Assembly: GCA_004357505.1 (NCBI GenBank)
Contig: SMWC01000051.1
Location: 1-21,825, forward strand
Source: Gammaproteobacteria bacterium
GTDB taxonomy: Bacteria > Pseudomonadota > Gammaproteobacteria > Steroidobacterales > Rariloculaceae
Reading direction: 5' to 3'
DNA: 21,825 nucleotides
This document shows, piece after piece, positions 7,199 through 13,872 of this stretch. How positions within the stretch are numbered: the first letter of the stretch is position 1; every line of letters begins with the position of its first letter. Under the pieces are notes generated by a model that saw nothing but the letters and a program-made list of their open reading frames with translations, had not been told where the DNA came from and did not search any database. The position numbers and the translations under genes are program-made.

Positions 7199-7855
7199 GT
7201 GACGAACCCGAGAGTCGTTCTGGCCGTTCTGCTGGCGTGCGGGCCCAACGACGCGTGGGTACAGACGGCGAGCGATCAGCAAGGCGAGATAGACTCCGCG
7301 TATCTCGTGGCGGACGAACCAGCCCAACTCAAAATCTCCGAGTTAGAATCGGCGCTTGGGAGCACGCGTGAGGAGCTGACGCGAAGCCAGGCCGAGAATC
7401 TGGCGGCGAACGAACTCGCCCAGGTCAGGATCTCCGAGTTAGAATCTGCGTTTGGGAACACGCGTGAGGAGCTGACGCGAAGCCAGGCCGAGAATCTGGC
7501 GGCGAACGAACTCGCCCAGGTCAGGATCTCCGAGTTAGAATCTGCGCTTGGGAACACGCGTGAGGAGCTGACCCGAGTTCAGGCTGCGCAGCAGACTGCC
7601 GAACTCCGGACGGAATCGTCAGAGCAACAGATCCAGGCGCGTGAGAATTCCTCTGCAGTGATTCTGGAGACGCTGACGCGCCTGAAGCGCGAGGTTGAAG
7701 TCTACGAGGCGCGCATGGAGGCTTATCGTGGCAGTCTCCCGATAGCATGGGTCGCCGCTGCGCTGGGTCTTACGCTGGTCGGAGGATTCCTCGCCGGTAT
7801 GTGGTGGCTGGACTTCCTCAGCCGCAGGCGCCATGGCGGTTTCAGGGTCTACTGA
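7199..7855 (+). CDS. Envelope coiled-coil protein with tandem repeats and C-terminal membrane anchor
   Basis: Not assigned to a named family. The 218-residue protein has a hydrophobic N-terminus containing LLAC (a possible lipobox or signal peptide). A charged coiled coil (about 35-165) follows, built on two and a half near-identical 32-residue repeats with core ISELESALGNTREELTR. A transmembrane helix (about 182-202) and a short basic tail (SRRRHGGFRVY) end the protein. The C-terminal helix plus basic tail recalls YgiM/TIGR04211 proteins, but no SH3 domain is present. The frame opens at GTG 7166; GTG 7199 is preferred because an AGGGG stretch lies 7 bases upstream and the hydrophobic segment then begins near the N-terminus. 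Most of the protein is expected in the periplasm. Its last 14 bases overlap the convergent msrQ gene. Confidence 0.72.
   Translation: MTNPRVVLAVLLACGPNDAWVQTASDQQGEIDSAYLVADEPAQLKISELESALGSTREELTRSQAENLAANELAQVRISELESAFGNTREELTRSQAENLAANELAQVRISELESALGNTREELTRVQAAQQTAELRTESSEQQIQARENSSAVILETLTRLKREVEVYEARMEAYRGSLPIAWVAAALGLTLVGGFLAGMWWLDFLSRRRHGGFRVY
7322..7577 (+). repeat. 96-bp in-frame tandem direct repeats (about 2.7 copies)
   Basis: Copies begin at 7322, 7418 and 7514. Copies 1 and 2 are identical over roughly their last half, and copies 2 and 3 differ at one position in about their first 57 bases. Each full unit encodes 32 residues of coiled coil. The third copy diverges after about 7575. 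The high identity suggests recent duplication or homogenisation. Confidence 0.95.
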
Positions 7856-8459
7856 GCGCTGCGGAACGTCGCTGTCGAACGAGCCAATCTCTGACTCTGA
7901 ATCCCAGCAACACGATCAAGATGAAAGAGTAGATCAACGGCTCAGGCGTCGTGACCTTGACCTGCCAGAAGAAGTGGATCACCCCGAGGATTGCGATGAT
8001 ATAGACGCAGCGATGTAGTTTTATCCAACGCGTGCCGAGACGCCGCTGCATGGCGTTGGTCGAAGTGACGGCGAGCGGAATGAGAAGTAATAGTGCGGCT
8101 ACGCCAATAGTGATATAGGGTCGTTGAGTGATATCGGCCAGCAGCAACGACCAGTTGAGACTCTGATCCAGGACGACGTACGTCACAGCGTGCAGCAGGA
8201 TGTAGCCGAACACGGACAAGCCCAATGTGCGGCGCAAAGCGACCAGCCAGTTCAGGCCGGTCAGCCTTCTGAGCGGGGTAATCGTGAGTGTCAGCAGCAG
8301 CAGATTCAGCCCCGTTTTACCCAGCGTATGCAGCACTTCCTGAATGGGGTTCGCGCCGAGACTGCCGAACCCCGCGATTCGCGCCACCAGTATCAAGAAG
8401 GGTATAGAGCAGGCGAGAGCGACAAACGCTTTGAGTAGCGTGAGTGAGCGGCGCGTCAT
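7842..8459 (-). CDS. msrQ: MsrQ, heme-binding membrane subunit of methionine sulfoxide reductase MsrPQ
   Basis: An integral inner-membrane b-type cytochrome that passes electrons from the quinone pool or a flavin to periplasmic MsrP. The 205 residues form about six hydrophobic helices. Family signatures visible are GKTGLNLLLLTLTITPLRR, RRTLGL followed by a helix with His (LLHAVTYV), and WIKLHRCVYI...GVIHFFWQVK, which carry candidate heme-ligand histidines. It starts 15 bases after the msrP stop, forming the usual msrP-msrQ operon. Its 3' end overlaps the convergent coiled-coil gene by 14 bases. Family and pairing are firm. Confidence 0.94.
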   Translation of the reverse strand: MTRRSLTLLKAFVALACSIPFLILVARIAGFGSLGANPIQEVLHTLGKTGLNLLLLTLTITPLRRLTGLNWLVALRRTLGLSVFGYILLHAVTYVVLDQSLNWSLLLADITQRPYITIGVAALLLLIPLAVTSTNAMQRRLGTRWIKLHRCVYIIAILGVIHFFWQVKVTTPEPLIYSFILIVLLGFRVRDWLVRQRRSAALSRP

Positions 8460-8474
8460 TGGGTTTGACGCGGG

Positions 8475-9470
8475 CTAATAGTTTGCGACGAGATCGAGAC
8501 CGGTATAAAGGTGTGCGACCTCTTCCGCATAGCCGTTGAACATCAACGTCGGAACTCTTGAGGAGAATAGGCCACCGCCCAGCGGTCGTTCGGTGGCTTG
8601 ACTCCAGCGCGGATGATCCACGTTGGGATTGACGTTGGAGTAGAAGCCGTACTCTCCGGCAATCGCCATGTTCCAGCTCGTAGCAGGTCGGGTTTCGGTA
8701 AAGCGAATGCCGACGATGGACTTGATGCTCTTAAAGCCATACTTCCACGGCACGACGAGTCGCAGTGGCGCGCCGTTCTGATTGGGCAGAACCTGTCCAT
8801 AAAGACCCACGACCAGGAGCGTCAGCGGATGCATGGCTTCGGCGATGGTTAGCCCTTCACGATAAGGCCACTGCAGTACCCGGTAACGTACACCCGGCAT
8901 TTGCTCCGGGTCATTCAAGGTGAAGAACTGGACATATTTAGCGCGGGATGTGGGTTTGAAACGCTGCAGAAGATCGCCCAGCGGAAACCCGACCCATGGT
9001 ACGACCGCCGACCAGGCTTCAACGCAGCGAAGGCGGTAAATCCGCTCTTCCAACGGATGCGGTCTGATCAGGTCGTCAAAATCAAAGGTACCGGTATGCT
9101 CGGCTTCGCCGTCGACCGTGACGGTCCATGGGCGGGTCACGAGGGTATGCGCGTTGCGTGCAGGGTCGGTCTTGCCGGTCCCGAACTCATAGAAATTGTT
9201 GTAGCCGGTGACGTCCTCGAACGCCGAAGGCTTGACATCGAGACTGCCGGGCCAGGGGGCGACATCGGCCAGTTTGCCGTTTTCGGGAAACGGCGGCTTG
9301 CGTGCCGGCGAGTCTTCCGTTGCGACCTGTCTGGGTTCTTGTGTGCGTCCGATGGCTGCGGGAAGCAACCCGAGTGCGATGGCCGCCTGCACGAACTCTC
9401 GGCGCTGCCGGTAGATCGGCTCCGGCGTGATTTCGGAGGATTTAATATCGTTCGGCTGCTTGATCAACAT
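8475..9470 (-). CDS. msrP: MsrP, periplasmic Mo-cofactor methionine sulfoxide reductase catalytic subunit
   Basis: Reduces methionine sulfoxide in periplasmic proteins using a molybdopterin cofactor. A Tat signal is visible: RQRREFVQ with Arg23-Arg24, then a hydrophobic stretch. The expected Mo-ligand cysteine is near residue 149 (YRLRCVEAWS), followed by VVPWVGFPLGDLL. The C-terminal half (VPWKYGFKSIKSI, RFTETRPATSWN) is typical. The frame opens at 9524, but ATG 9470 is chosen because MLIKQPNDIKSSEITPE is the family N-terminus. This gives 331 residues, close to other MsrP proteins. The ribosome site is weak (AGGA about 14 bases upstream). It forms an operon with msrQ and is divergent from the P-II gene. 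Confidence 0.94.
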   Translation of the reverse strand: MLIKQPNDIKSSEITPEPIYRQRREFVQAAIALGLLPAAIGRTQEPRQVATEDSPARKPPFPENGKLADVAPWPGSLDVKPSAFEDVTGYNNFYEFGTGKTDPARNAHTLVTRPWTVTVDGEAEHTGTFDFDDLIRPHPLEERIYRLRCVEAWSAVVPWVGFPLGDLLQRFKPTSRAKYVQFFTLNDPEQMPGVRYRVLQWPYREGLTIAEAMHPLTLLVVGLYGQVLPNQNGAPLRLVVPWKYGFKSIKSIVGIRFTETRPATSWNMAIAGEYGFYSNVNPNVDHPRWSQATERPLGGGLFSSRVPTLMFNGYAEEVAHLYTGLDLVANY

Positions 9471-9505
9471 AACTGGCTCGGCTGTCCTAAGGGGTAGACC
9501 CGGAG

Positions 9506-9525
9506 GTTGCGCACAAGTTTGCAAC
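9506..9525. promoter_or_regulatory. Inverted repeat upstream of msrP
   Basis: GTTGC (9506-9510) and GCAAC (9521-9525) flank 10 bases, about 36-55 bases before the msrP ATG. A second short dyad, GCACC-N5-GGTGC, lies at 9586-9600. Either could be a regulator site; no known consensus is matched. Confidence 0.25.
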
Positions 9526-9659
9526 TATGGGAGAAAAATGACCAGCCTCGGCCACGGTTCGGCGCACAGATCCCAACAGCCGCCTGCACCAAAACGGTGC
9601 CAATTCCCTTCGACGCGTGTATCCACGCCTCTAAGAATCGATCTGCCGGCACAGTTCGC

Positions 9660-9665
9660 TACAAT
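9660..9665 (+). promoter_or_regulatory. Possible -10 box for the P-II gene
   Basis: TACAAT lies 65 bases before the chosen P-II ATG with no clear -35. I searched the 9471-9730 intergenic region for a sigma-54 promoter, as seen before some P-II genes, and found none with correct GG-N10-GC spacing. Confidence 0.3.
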
Positions 9666-9730
9666 GGCATCGGTTAAAAAAACCAGCCCAGGAGCGGGCA
9701 CAGATTCTCAGATAGTTCCAAGGGATGCTG

Positions 9731-10069
9731 ATGAAGCTAATAACCGCCGTGATCAAACCCTTTCGTCTCGACGACGTGCGTGATGCCTTGGCGGAGGTGG
9801 GCGTGCAGGGCATGACCGTGACCGAGGTCAAGGGATTCGGTCGGCAAAAGGGCCATACGGAACTCTACCGTGGCGCCGAGTACGTGGTTGATTTTCTGCC
9901 CAAAGTCAAAGTGGAGCTGGCCGTGACCGATGATCTCGTTGATCGGGCAATCGAGGCCATCATCGAGTCGGCTAGGACCGGAAAAGTCGGTGACGGCAAG
10001 ATTTTTGTGACGGATCTTGGCCAGGTCTATCGCATTCGTACCGGTGAGACCGGCGATCAAGCCATTTAA
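9731..10069 (+). CDS. glnB: P-II family nitrogen regulatory protein (GlnB/GlnK)
   Basis: A trimeric sensor of 2-oxoglutarate, ATP/ADP and, via uridylylation, glutamine. The 112 residues match the family exactly. The T-loop GFGRQKGHTELYRGAEY places the uridylylation residue at Tyr51, and the C-terminal TGKVGDGKIFV and RIRTGE motifs bind nucleotide. The frame opens at 9725, but ATG 9731 restores Tyr51 numbering and sits 6 bases after AAGGG. Residues cannot settle GlnB against GlnK: MKLIT resembles many GlnK proteins, and Asp54 occurs in both. No amtB is adjacent, which mildly favours GlnB. It is convergent with the sensor kinase gene, with only 7 bases between them. Confidence 0.95.
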   Translation: MKLITAVIKPFRLDDVRDALAEVGVQGMTVTEVKGFGRQKGHTELYRGAEYVVDFLPKVKVELAVTDDLVDRAIEAIIESARTGKVGDGKIFVTDLGQVYRIRTGETGDQAI

Positions 10070-10076
10070 AGTGGTC

Positions 10077-11420
10077 TTAAGCGTTGGTGGGAAGTCTGAG
10101 GGTAACCTCCAAGCCCCCGCCGGCCCGGTTTGTGGCAATGACCTGTCCACCATGTAGTTCCATGACTCTGGCGGTAATCGCCAGGCCGATGCCTTGACCG
10201 GTGCTCTTGTGATCCCGGCTGCTGTCGCCGCGATAGAGGGGCTCGAAGATACGCGTAAGGTCTTCTGCGGCGACTCCTGGGCCCGAGTCGCAGATCCGCA
10301 ACGTGAAGCCGTCGTCGTCGGATCGCTCCAGGCGGACCTCGATCGGTCCGTCGGACCCGGCGTAGGTCAGCGCATTGCGGACGACATTATCCACAGCACT
10401 CCGCAGGCCGCGTTTGTCAGCGAGAACTTCGGCTGGGCCGTCGGTGTGGAACTCGATCTGCGCGTCGGGATGCTCGAAACGGGCGTCGTCAAGTACGTCG
10501 GCAACGAGCTCGTCTAGCTGCAACGGCTCGCGCTTCGGTGCTGCCTGTGATCTGAGGCGCGCCAGTGTCATGATCTGGCCGATTAGTTCGTCAAGCTGTT
10601 CAGCCTCCTTCTCGATTCGACTGAGGTCGGGCTGCACAGCGTCATTCGCCCTGCGTTGCGCCAGCGCGAGCGCCATCCGGATCCTCGCCAACGGCGAGCG
10701 AAGCTCATGGGACAGGTCCCGGAGCAGTGTTTCTTTGTCCATGACCAGCGCCTGGATACGCTCAGCCATGGTGTCGAAGTCCCTGGCCAGGATGCCGACC
10801 TCGTCCGAGCGGCGGTTCGACGGGCTCCCCACGCGCGTCTCTAGCACACCCGCGGCCAGCGCCCGGCTTGCACGCTGCAGCCGGACGATCGGCGCGGAGA
10901 TATAGCGCGCCAGTAGTAACGATGTCAGAGCTGCGACCAAAACGGCGATGGTCGTCACGGCAAGACGTGTTCCGGGCCAGGACAAGACGCCGAAGATCGT
11001 AAACAGCGGGCGGGTGAAAAGCAGGTGATACTCTTCTCCGTCCGGTGCGACCAGGTCGGCTGTCAGCCGGATTGGACGCAGATTCGGGGGGCGGCCGCCG
11101 CGCGGCGGCCGCATGTCTAACAGTCGCATGACTTCCCGCGGCATGGGTCGCCCGAGGAGCTCCCGGCCGTTCTCGTCCACAACCAGCAGCAACATCTGTC
11201 TAGGCGTCTCTCTCGCCTGGTCTCTGAGCCAGTCGCGCAGGCCTCTCTCACCGCGCTCCGCGAGCGCTGCGGCGGCCTCTCGAATAATAGGTTCCCGGCC
11301 TTCGAAATTGATCTGATTGAAAGTGGCGCTGGCTATTCCATAACTGACGTACACGGCGGCCGTGAGCGTCACCCCCATGGCCACGCCGATCGATGCAAAC
11401 AGTTTCCAGAAAAGGCTCAT
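10077..11420 (-). CDS. cpxA: CpxA-like envelope-stress sensor histidine kinase
   Basis: An inner-membrane sensor kinase of 447 residues. A transmembrane helix (about 5-28) is followed by a periplasmic domain (about 30-150) and a second helix (about 152-172), then a HAMP domain (RYISAPIVRLQRASRALA). The dimerisation H-box DLSHELRSPLARI places the phospho-accepting His near 238. The N-box (DNVVRNAL), DSGPGV, FEPLYR and GQGIGLAI complete the ATPase domain. HELRSPLAR plus the ALALAQRR continuation is typical of CpxA relatives. Part of the periplasmic domain (PPRGGRPP) is encoded by a GC-rich DNA palindrome. The gene starts 4 bases after the regulator stop, so it is an operon. The ligand is unknown. 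Confidence 0.88.
   Translation of the reverse strand: MSLFWKLFASIGVAMGVTLTAAVYVSYGIASATFNQINFEGREPIIREAAAALAERGERGLRDWLRDQARETPRQMLLLVVDENGRELLGRPMPREVMRLLDMRPPRGGRPPNLRPIRLTADLVAPDGEEYHLLFTRPLFTIFGVLSWPGTRLAVTTIAVLVAALTSLLLARYISAPIVRLQRASRALAAGVLETRVGSPSNRRSDEVGILARDFDTMAERIQALVMDKETLLRDLSHELRSPLARIRMALALAQRRANDAVQPDLSRIEKEAEQLDELIGQIMTLARLRSQAAPKREPLQLDELVADVLDDARFEHPDAQIEFHTDGPAEVLADKRGLRSAVDNVVRNALTYAGSDGPIEVRLERSDDDGFTLRICDSGPGVAAEDLTRIFEPLYRGDSSRDHKSTGQGIGLAITARVMELHGGQVIATNRAGGGLEVTLRLPTNA
11091..11112. repeat. Perfect 22-bp GC-only palindrome inside the sensor kinase gene
   Basis: Built from two GCGGCCGC octamers (11091-11098 and 11105-11112) around CGCGCG. It is exactly self-complementary and encodes Arg/Pro/Gly residues of the sensor domain. 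Confidence 0.9.
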
Positions 11421-11424
11421 GCGG

Positions 11425-12126
11425 TTAAGCCTCCGCAGGCGGGATCAGCATGTAACCGCTTCCGCGGATACTACGAATAAAGGACTGTTCATCGCTGCCG
11501 GTCGCGACCTTCTTGCGCAAATTGCTGATATGCGTGTCCAGGCTCCGATCATCGGGCAGTAGCTGTCGCCCCAAGGCTGCGCGTGTTAGCGCTTCCCGTG
11601 AAACGACTTCGCCGGCGGAACGCATCAAGGTAATGAGAATCGTAAATTCGGCATTGGTTAGCTTGAGAGCCCGCTCGCCTTGCCATGCCTGGCGGCGCTT
11701 GATGTGCACTCTAAACGGGCCGACTTCGATTTCACTGGGCTCCTTGGTGGCGGTCTCATTGGTCCGGCGAAGGATGGCCCGGACTCTTGCCAGCAGTTCC
11801 CGTGGGTTGAATGGCTTCGGCATGTAGTCATCGGCGCCCATCTCGAGTCCGACAATCCGGTCTACGTCATCGCCGCGCGCGGTGAGCATGAGTACGGGTG
11901 TGCGGGAGCCGGATTCTCGCAGCTGCCGCAGAACATCGAAACCTGACAGGCCCGGCAACATCACATCCAGCACGATGAGATCGTAGTCTTCCTGCTGGGC
12001 GTGCCGCAGTCCCTGGGTTCCGGTGGCGACGGCGGTAATCGACAAACCCTCAGGCTGCAGGTATTCCGCCAGCATATCACTGAGCTCCGTATCGTCATCG
12101 ATCAGTAGTATTGAATTCGTGCTCAT
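11425..12126 (-). CDS. cpxR: CpxR-like OmpR-family response regulator
   Basis: A DNA-binding response regulator of 233 residues, partner of the adjacent kinase. The receiver domain has acidic Asp10-12, the phospho-acceptor Asp54 (LIVLDVMLPG) and Lys in PKPFNPREL. The C-terminal winged helix carries LDTHISNLRKKV and the closing IRGSGYMLI. The combination MLTARGDDVDRIVGLEMGADDYMPKPF and LGRQLLPDDRSLDTHISNLR is close to CpxR. The frame opens at 12174, but ATG 12126 is chosen because MSTNSILLIDDD is the normal domain start and GGAA lies 7 bases upstream. I found no tandem GTAAA CpxR box in the divergent region, so the recognition sequence may differ from E. coli. Confidence 0.9.
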   Translation of the reverse strand: MSTNSILLIDDDTELSDMLAEYLQPEGLSITAVATGTQGLRHAQQEDYDLIVLDVMLPGLSGFDVLRQLRESGSRTPVLMLTARGDDVDRIVGLEMGADDYMPKPFNPRELLARVRAILRRTNETATKEPSEIEVGPFRVHIKRRQAWQGERALKLTNAEFTILITLMRSAGEVVSREALTRAALGRQLLPDDRSLDTHISNLRKKVATGSDEQSFIRSIRGSGYMLIPPAEA

Positions 12127-12190
12127 CACTTCATTCCGTCGTAGTAAACTTGCCACATTGCGAGCCGGATACAAAGACCTGGGCGACGCA

Positions 12191-12218
12191 GGAACGGCTA
12201 GCTTGAGAAAAGTTCAGA
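12191..12218 (+). promoter_or_regulatory. Possible sigma-E-type promoter for the 11-residue-repeat protein
   Basis: GGAACGG, 16 bases, then TCAGA resembles the extracytoplasmic sigma-E pattern GGAACTT-N15/19-TCnnA. It points toward the secreted protein gene at 12356. Short degenerate motifs of this kind can occur by chance. Confidence 0.25.
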
Positions 12219-12224
12219 TGCACC

Positions 12225-12245
12225 GCGTCGAAGACGCCAGCGTCT
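12225..12245. promoter_or_regulatory. Overlapping inverted repeats in the divergent regulator region
   Basis: GCGTC (12225-12229), GACGC (12233-12237) and GCGTC (12240-12244) give two mutually exclusive dyads. The second extends to AGACGC-CA-GCGTCT (12232-12245). This is a candidate operator between the response regulator gene and the divergent secreted protein gene. Confidence 0.35.
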
Positions 12246-12355
12246 CCGAGTCCGTTGAACATAAGCGCTCAACACGATGTCTCCCGTCAACTAGCCTGGC
12301 GTCCAAACGTTGTTGCAGTTACCAGGATGGATGAAACTTGTCACGGAGACAAACG

Positions 12356-12640
12356 ATGAGACACACGACTTTATGGATGACCACCGCCCTGATCTTTAGC
12401 GGCAGCAATGTGCTGGCTCAGGATCCGGGTGATCGGGTTGAAAGCTACGTGGATCAGCGCGGTGATCGAATCGAACAGCGGTTGGACCGGCAAGGCGACC
12501 GAATCGACCAGGGTTTGGACAGGGTTGGCACGACGACGGATCGTCGTCTCGATCGAAAAGGCCGAAAGGTCGACCGACGTATCGACCAGCGCCAGCGGCA
12601 GAACCGCACGCGACCGGAACGGCGCAATCCCTCTTCTTAA
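12356..12640 (+). CDS. Small secreted protein with five 11-residue repeats
   Basis: Family not named. A signal peptide (about 1-22, cut after VLA) is followed by five tandem 11-residue units of the type DRIEQRLDRQG (from about residue 26 to 80), then a basic tail. Hydrophobic residues recur at positions 3 and 7 of each unit, with charged residues between. This predicts a long amphipathic, highly charged helix of the hendecad type in the periplasm. ATG 12356 is preferred over the in-frame TTG at 12338: GGAG lies 7 bases upstream of it. It is divergent from the CpxR-like gene, the place where E. coli carries the periplasmic stress protein gene cpxP, although there is no sequence resemblance to CpxP. 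Function is unknown; an envelope-stress role is inferred from position. Confidence 0.75.
   Translation: MRHTTLWMTTALIFSGSNVLAQDPGDRVESYVDQRGDRIEQRLDRQGDRIDQGLDRVGTTTDRRLDRKGRKVDRRIDQRQRQNRTRPERRNPSS
12431..12595 (+). repeat. Five 33-bp imperfect tandem repeats (11 residues each)
   Basis: Units start at 12431, 12464, 12497, 12530 and 12563. The nucleotide identity is modest but the protein pattern D-R-I-x-x-x-L-D-R-x-G is kept. Unit 4 begins with a perfect DNA hairpin, ACGACGA-CGGA-TCGTCGT (12530-12547), and is the most deviant in protein sequence. Confidence 0.85.
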
Positions 12641-12663
12641 CGAACGGGCCAGACGGCCGTTCG
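12641..12663. terminator. Hairpin between convergent genes, possible bidirectional terminator
   Basis: CGAACGG (12641-12647) and CCGTTCG (12657-12663) are perfect complements around a 9-base loop, directly after the stop of the secreted-repeat gene and 40 bases before the TPR gene stop. There is no good T-run on either strand, so intrinsic termination would be weak. Confidence 0.4.
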
Positions 12664-12702
12664 TACGCTGCGCTGATCGCCACCAGCGGACGCACCGAGC
12701 CG

Positions 12703-13836
12703 TCAGTCAGGCTGGAAATAACGGAACTGGTGCGTAAAGCGTACATGGGGCGTCGCGGCCGGTTCGCCCGCGACGAGGCGTGGTCTGAAGTAACTCTCCA
12801 TGAGTCGACGCTTGTAGTCAGCGTCCATTAGTCCCGGCGGGATTGCCGCCACTATTCGTACATTCCGCGCGCGACCCTGGGCGGAGATCTCGAGCTCAGC
12901 GGAAATGGTGCCCCACTGATACGGTTTGCTGCCACCAGTCCAGTCGACGGGGCTAGGGGGTGGAATAAAATTAATCAGCGTCGGGATTGAGAACAGTTTG
13001 ACGGTTTGAGAGTCCACGTCTGTAACAAGAACAGCGTCTGCTTCGCGGTAACGGGATAACCCGATCTCGAGCTGCCCGTTCGTCAACGCCCAATCTCCTA
13101 GAACGGCCAGAGATCGGGCGCGTTCGACCGCGGCAATCTCTGTACCACGCGTAAGGATTTCTAGAAGATGGTGCCTGGCTGAACTGCTGTCGCCTGAGAG
13201 GATGTCAAGGCGGACGAGTTCCCGCAGCGGCTTCAGTAGATCACCGGAATACCGGTCGAGTTGGGATTCTTGGATCTCAATGACGTCTTCGTATTGCGCC
13301 CGCGCCCTGGCATGCATTCTCGATAGCTCGTAATACTCCGCGAGGTGGTAGCGATACGGGACGAGTTCCAGATTATCTTCACCATAGCGCCGGAGCCCGA
13401 TGTTTAGTCGCTTTCGCTGAATTTCCTGCGCGTTGCGAGTGTCTCCGGCAGCTGTATAAACCGCGCTCATTTCATCCAGAATGACTGTCTGCTCTACGTT
13501 GAACAGCCCGTAGTTTCGCTGGCTGATATGTTGCGCTTGCTCCAATACCGTCAGGGCCTCGGCGTACCGGCCGCTTTGGACATAGACTTGTGCGAGACCC
13601 CGGTACGGGTCGAGTAATAGCGGCGAGAACTCGCTGTGCGCCTCGGTCAAATGCTCGATCCCGCGCAAAAAAGTACGCTCAGCTGTATCAAGTTCATTCA
13701 AGTCCGCCTGTACCGCCCCGAGCTCAAACAATGCGCGAGCCTTAGCGTCGTCGGCGGAAGCTCCGTCAGCTAACGTTGCTGTGAAAGTCGCCGATTGGTC
13801 CTGCGGCCAACCGGCACTGCTCGAAAGCCAGAGCAA
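12703..13836 (-). CDS. Secreted TPR protein with TonB-C-like domain, second paralog
   Basis: Tetratricopeptide-like helical pairs (about 25-270) precede a C-terminal TonB-C-type domain (GTISAELEISAQGRARNVRIVAAIPPG, ending YFRPRLVAGEPAATP). It is clearly a paralog of the gene just upstream: both share FLR-(A/G)-(I/V), IDP/LDP...GLA, (S/Q)RR/RNYGL and PPGLxD motifs in order. Coordinates use the first conventional start, a TTG at 13836, but that lacks a ribosome site and cuts a hydrophobic signal-like stretch short. A CTG at 13869, 7 bases after GGGGGA, would give a full signal sequence (LSLTAVGLLLWLSSSAGWPQ). The frame is continuous with the upstream gene through its TGA. It is predicted periplasmic. 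Role unknown; it may bridge envelope proteins. Confidence 0.8.
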   Translation of the reverse strand: MLWLSSSAGWPQDQSATFTATLADGASADDAKARALFELGAVQADLNELDTAERTFLRGIEHLTEAHSEFSPLLLDPYRGLAQVYVQSGRYAEALTVLEQAQHISQRNYGLFNVEQTVILDEMSAVYTAAGDTRNAQEIQRKRLNIGLRRYGEDNLELVPYRYHLAEYYELSRMHARARAQYEDVIEIQESQLDRYSGDLLKPLRELVRLDILSGDSSSARHHLLEILTRGTEIAAVERARSLAVLGDWALTNGQLEIGLSRYREADAVLVTDVDSQTVKLFSIPTLINFIPPPSPVDWTGGSKPYQWGTISAELEISAQGRARNVRIVAAIPPGLMDADYKRRLMESYFRPRLVAGEPAATPHVRFTHQFRYFQPD

Positions 13837-13872
13837 CAGACCGACGGCTGTCAGCGAGAGTGACTGCAGGGG

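Noticed and set aside
8901..9497. 198-codon plus-strand open frame opposite msrP
   Set aside because: A shadow of the msrP coding strand with no ribosome site or family features.
9525..9730. Sigma-54 promoter ahead of the P-II gene or msrP
   Set aside because: GGCACAGTTCGCT (9648-9660) and a minus-strand TTGGCAC (9603-9597) look similar, but the GG to GC spacing is 8 or 12 rather than 10.
12127..12355. CpxR-type tandem GTAAA box between the response regulator and the divergent gene
   Set aside because: Only one GTAAA half-site is visible (near 12145) and no second copy lies at the required 5-base spacing.
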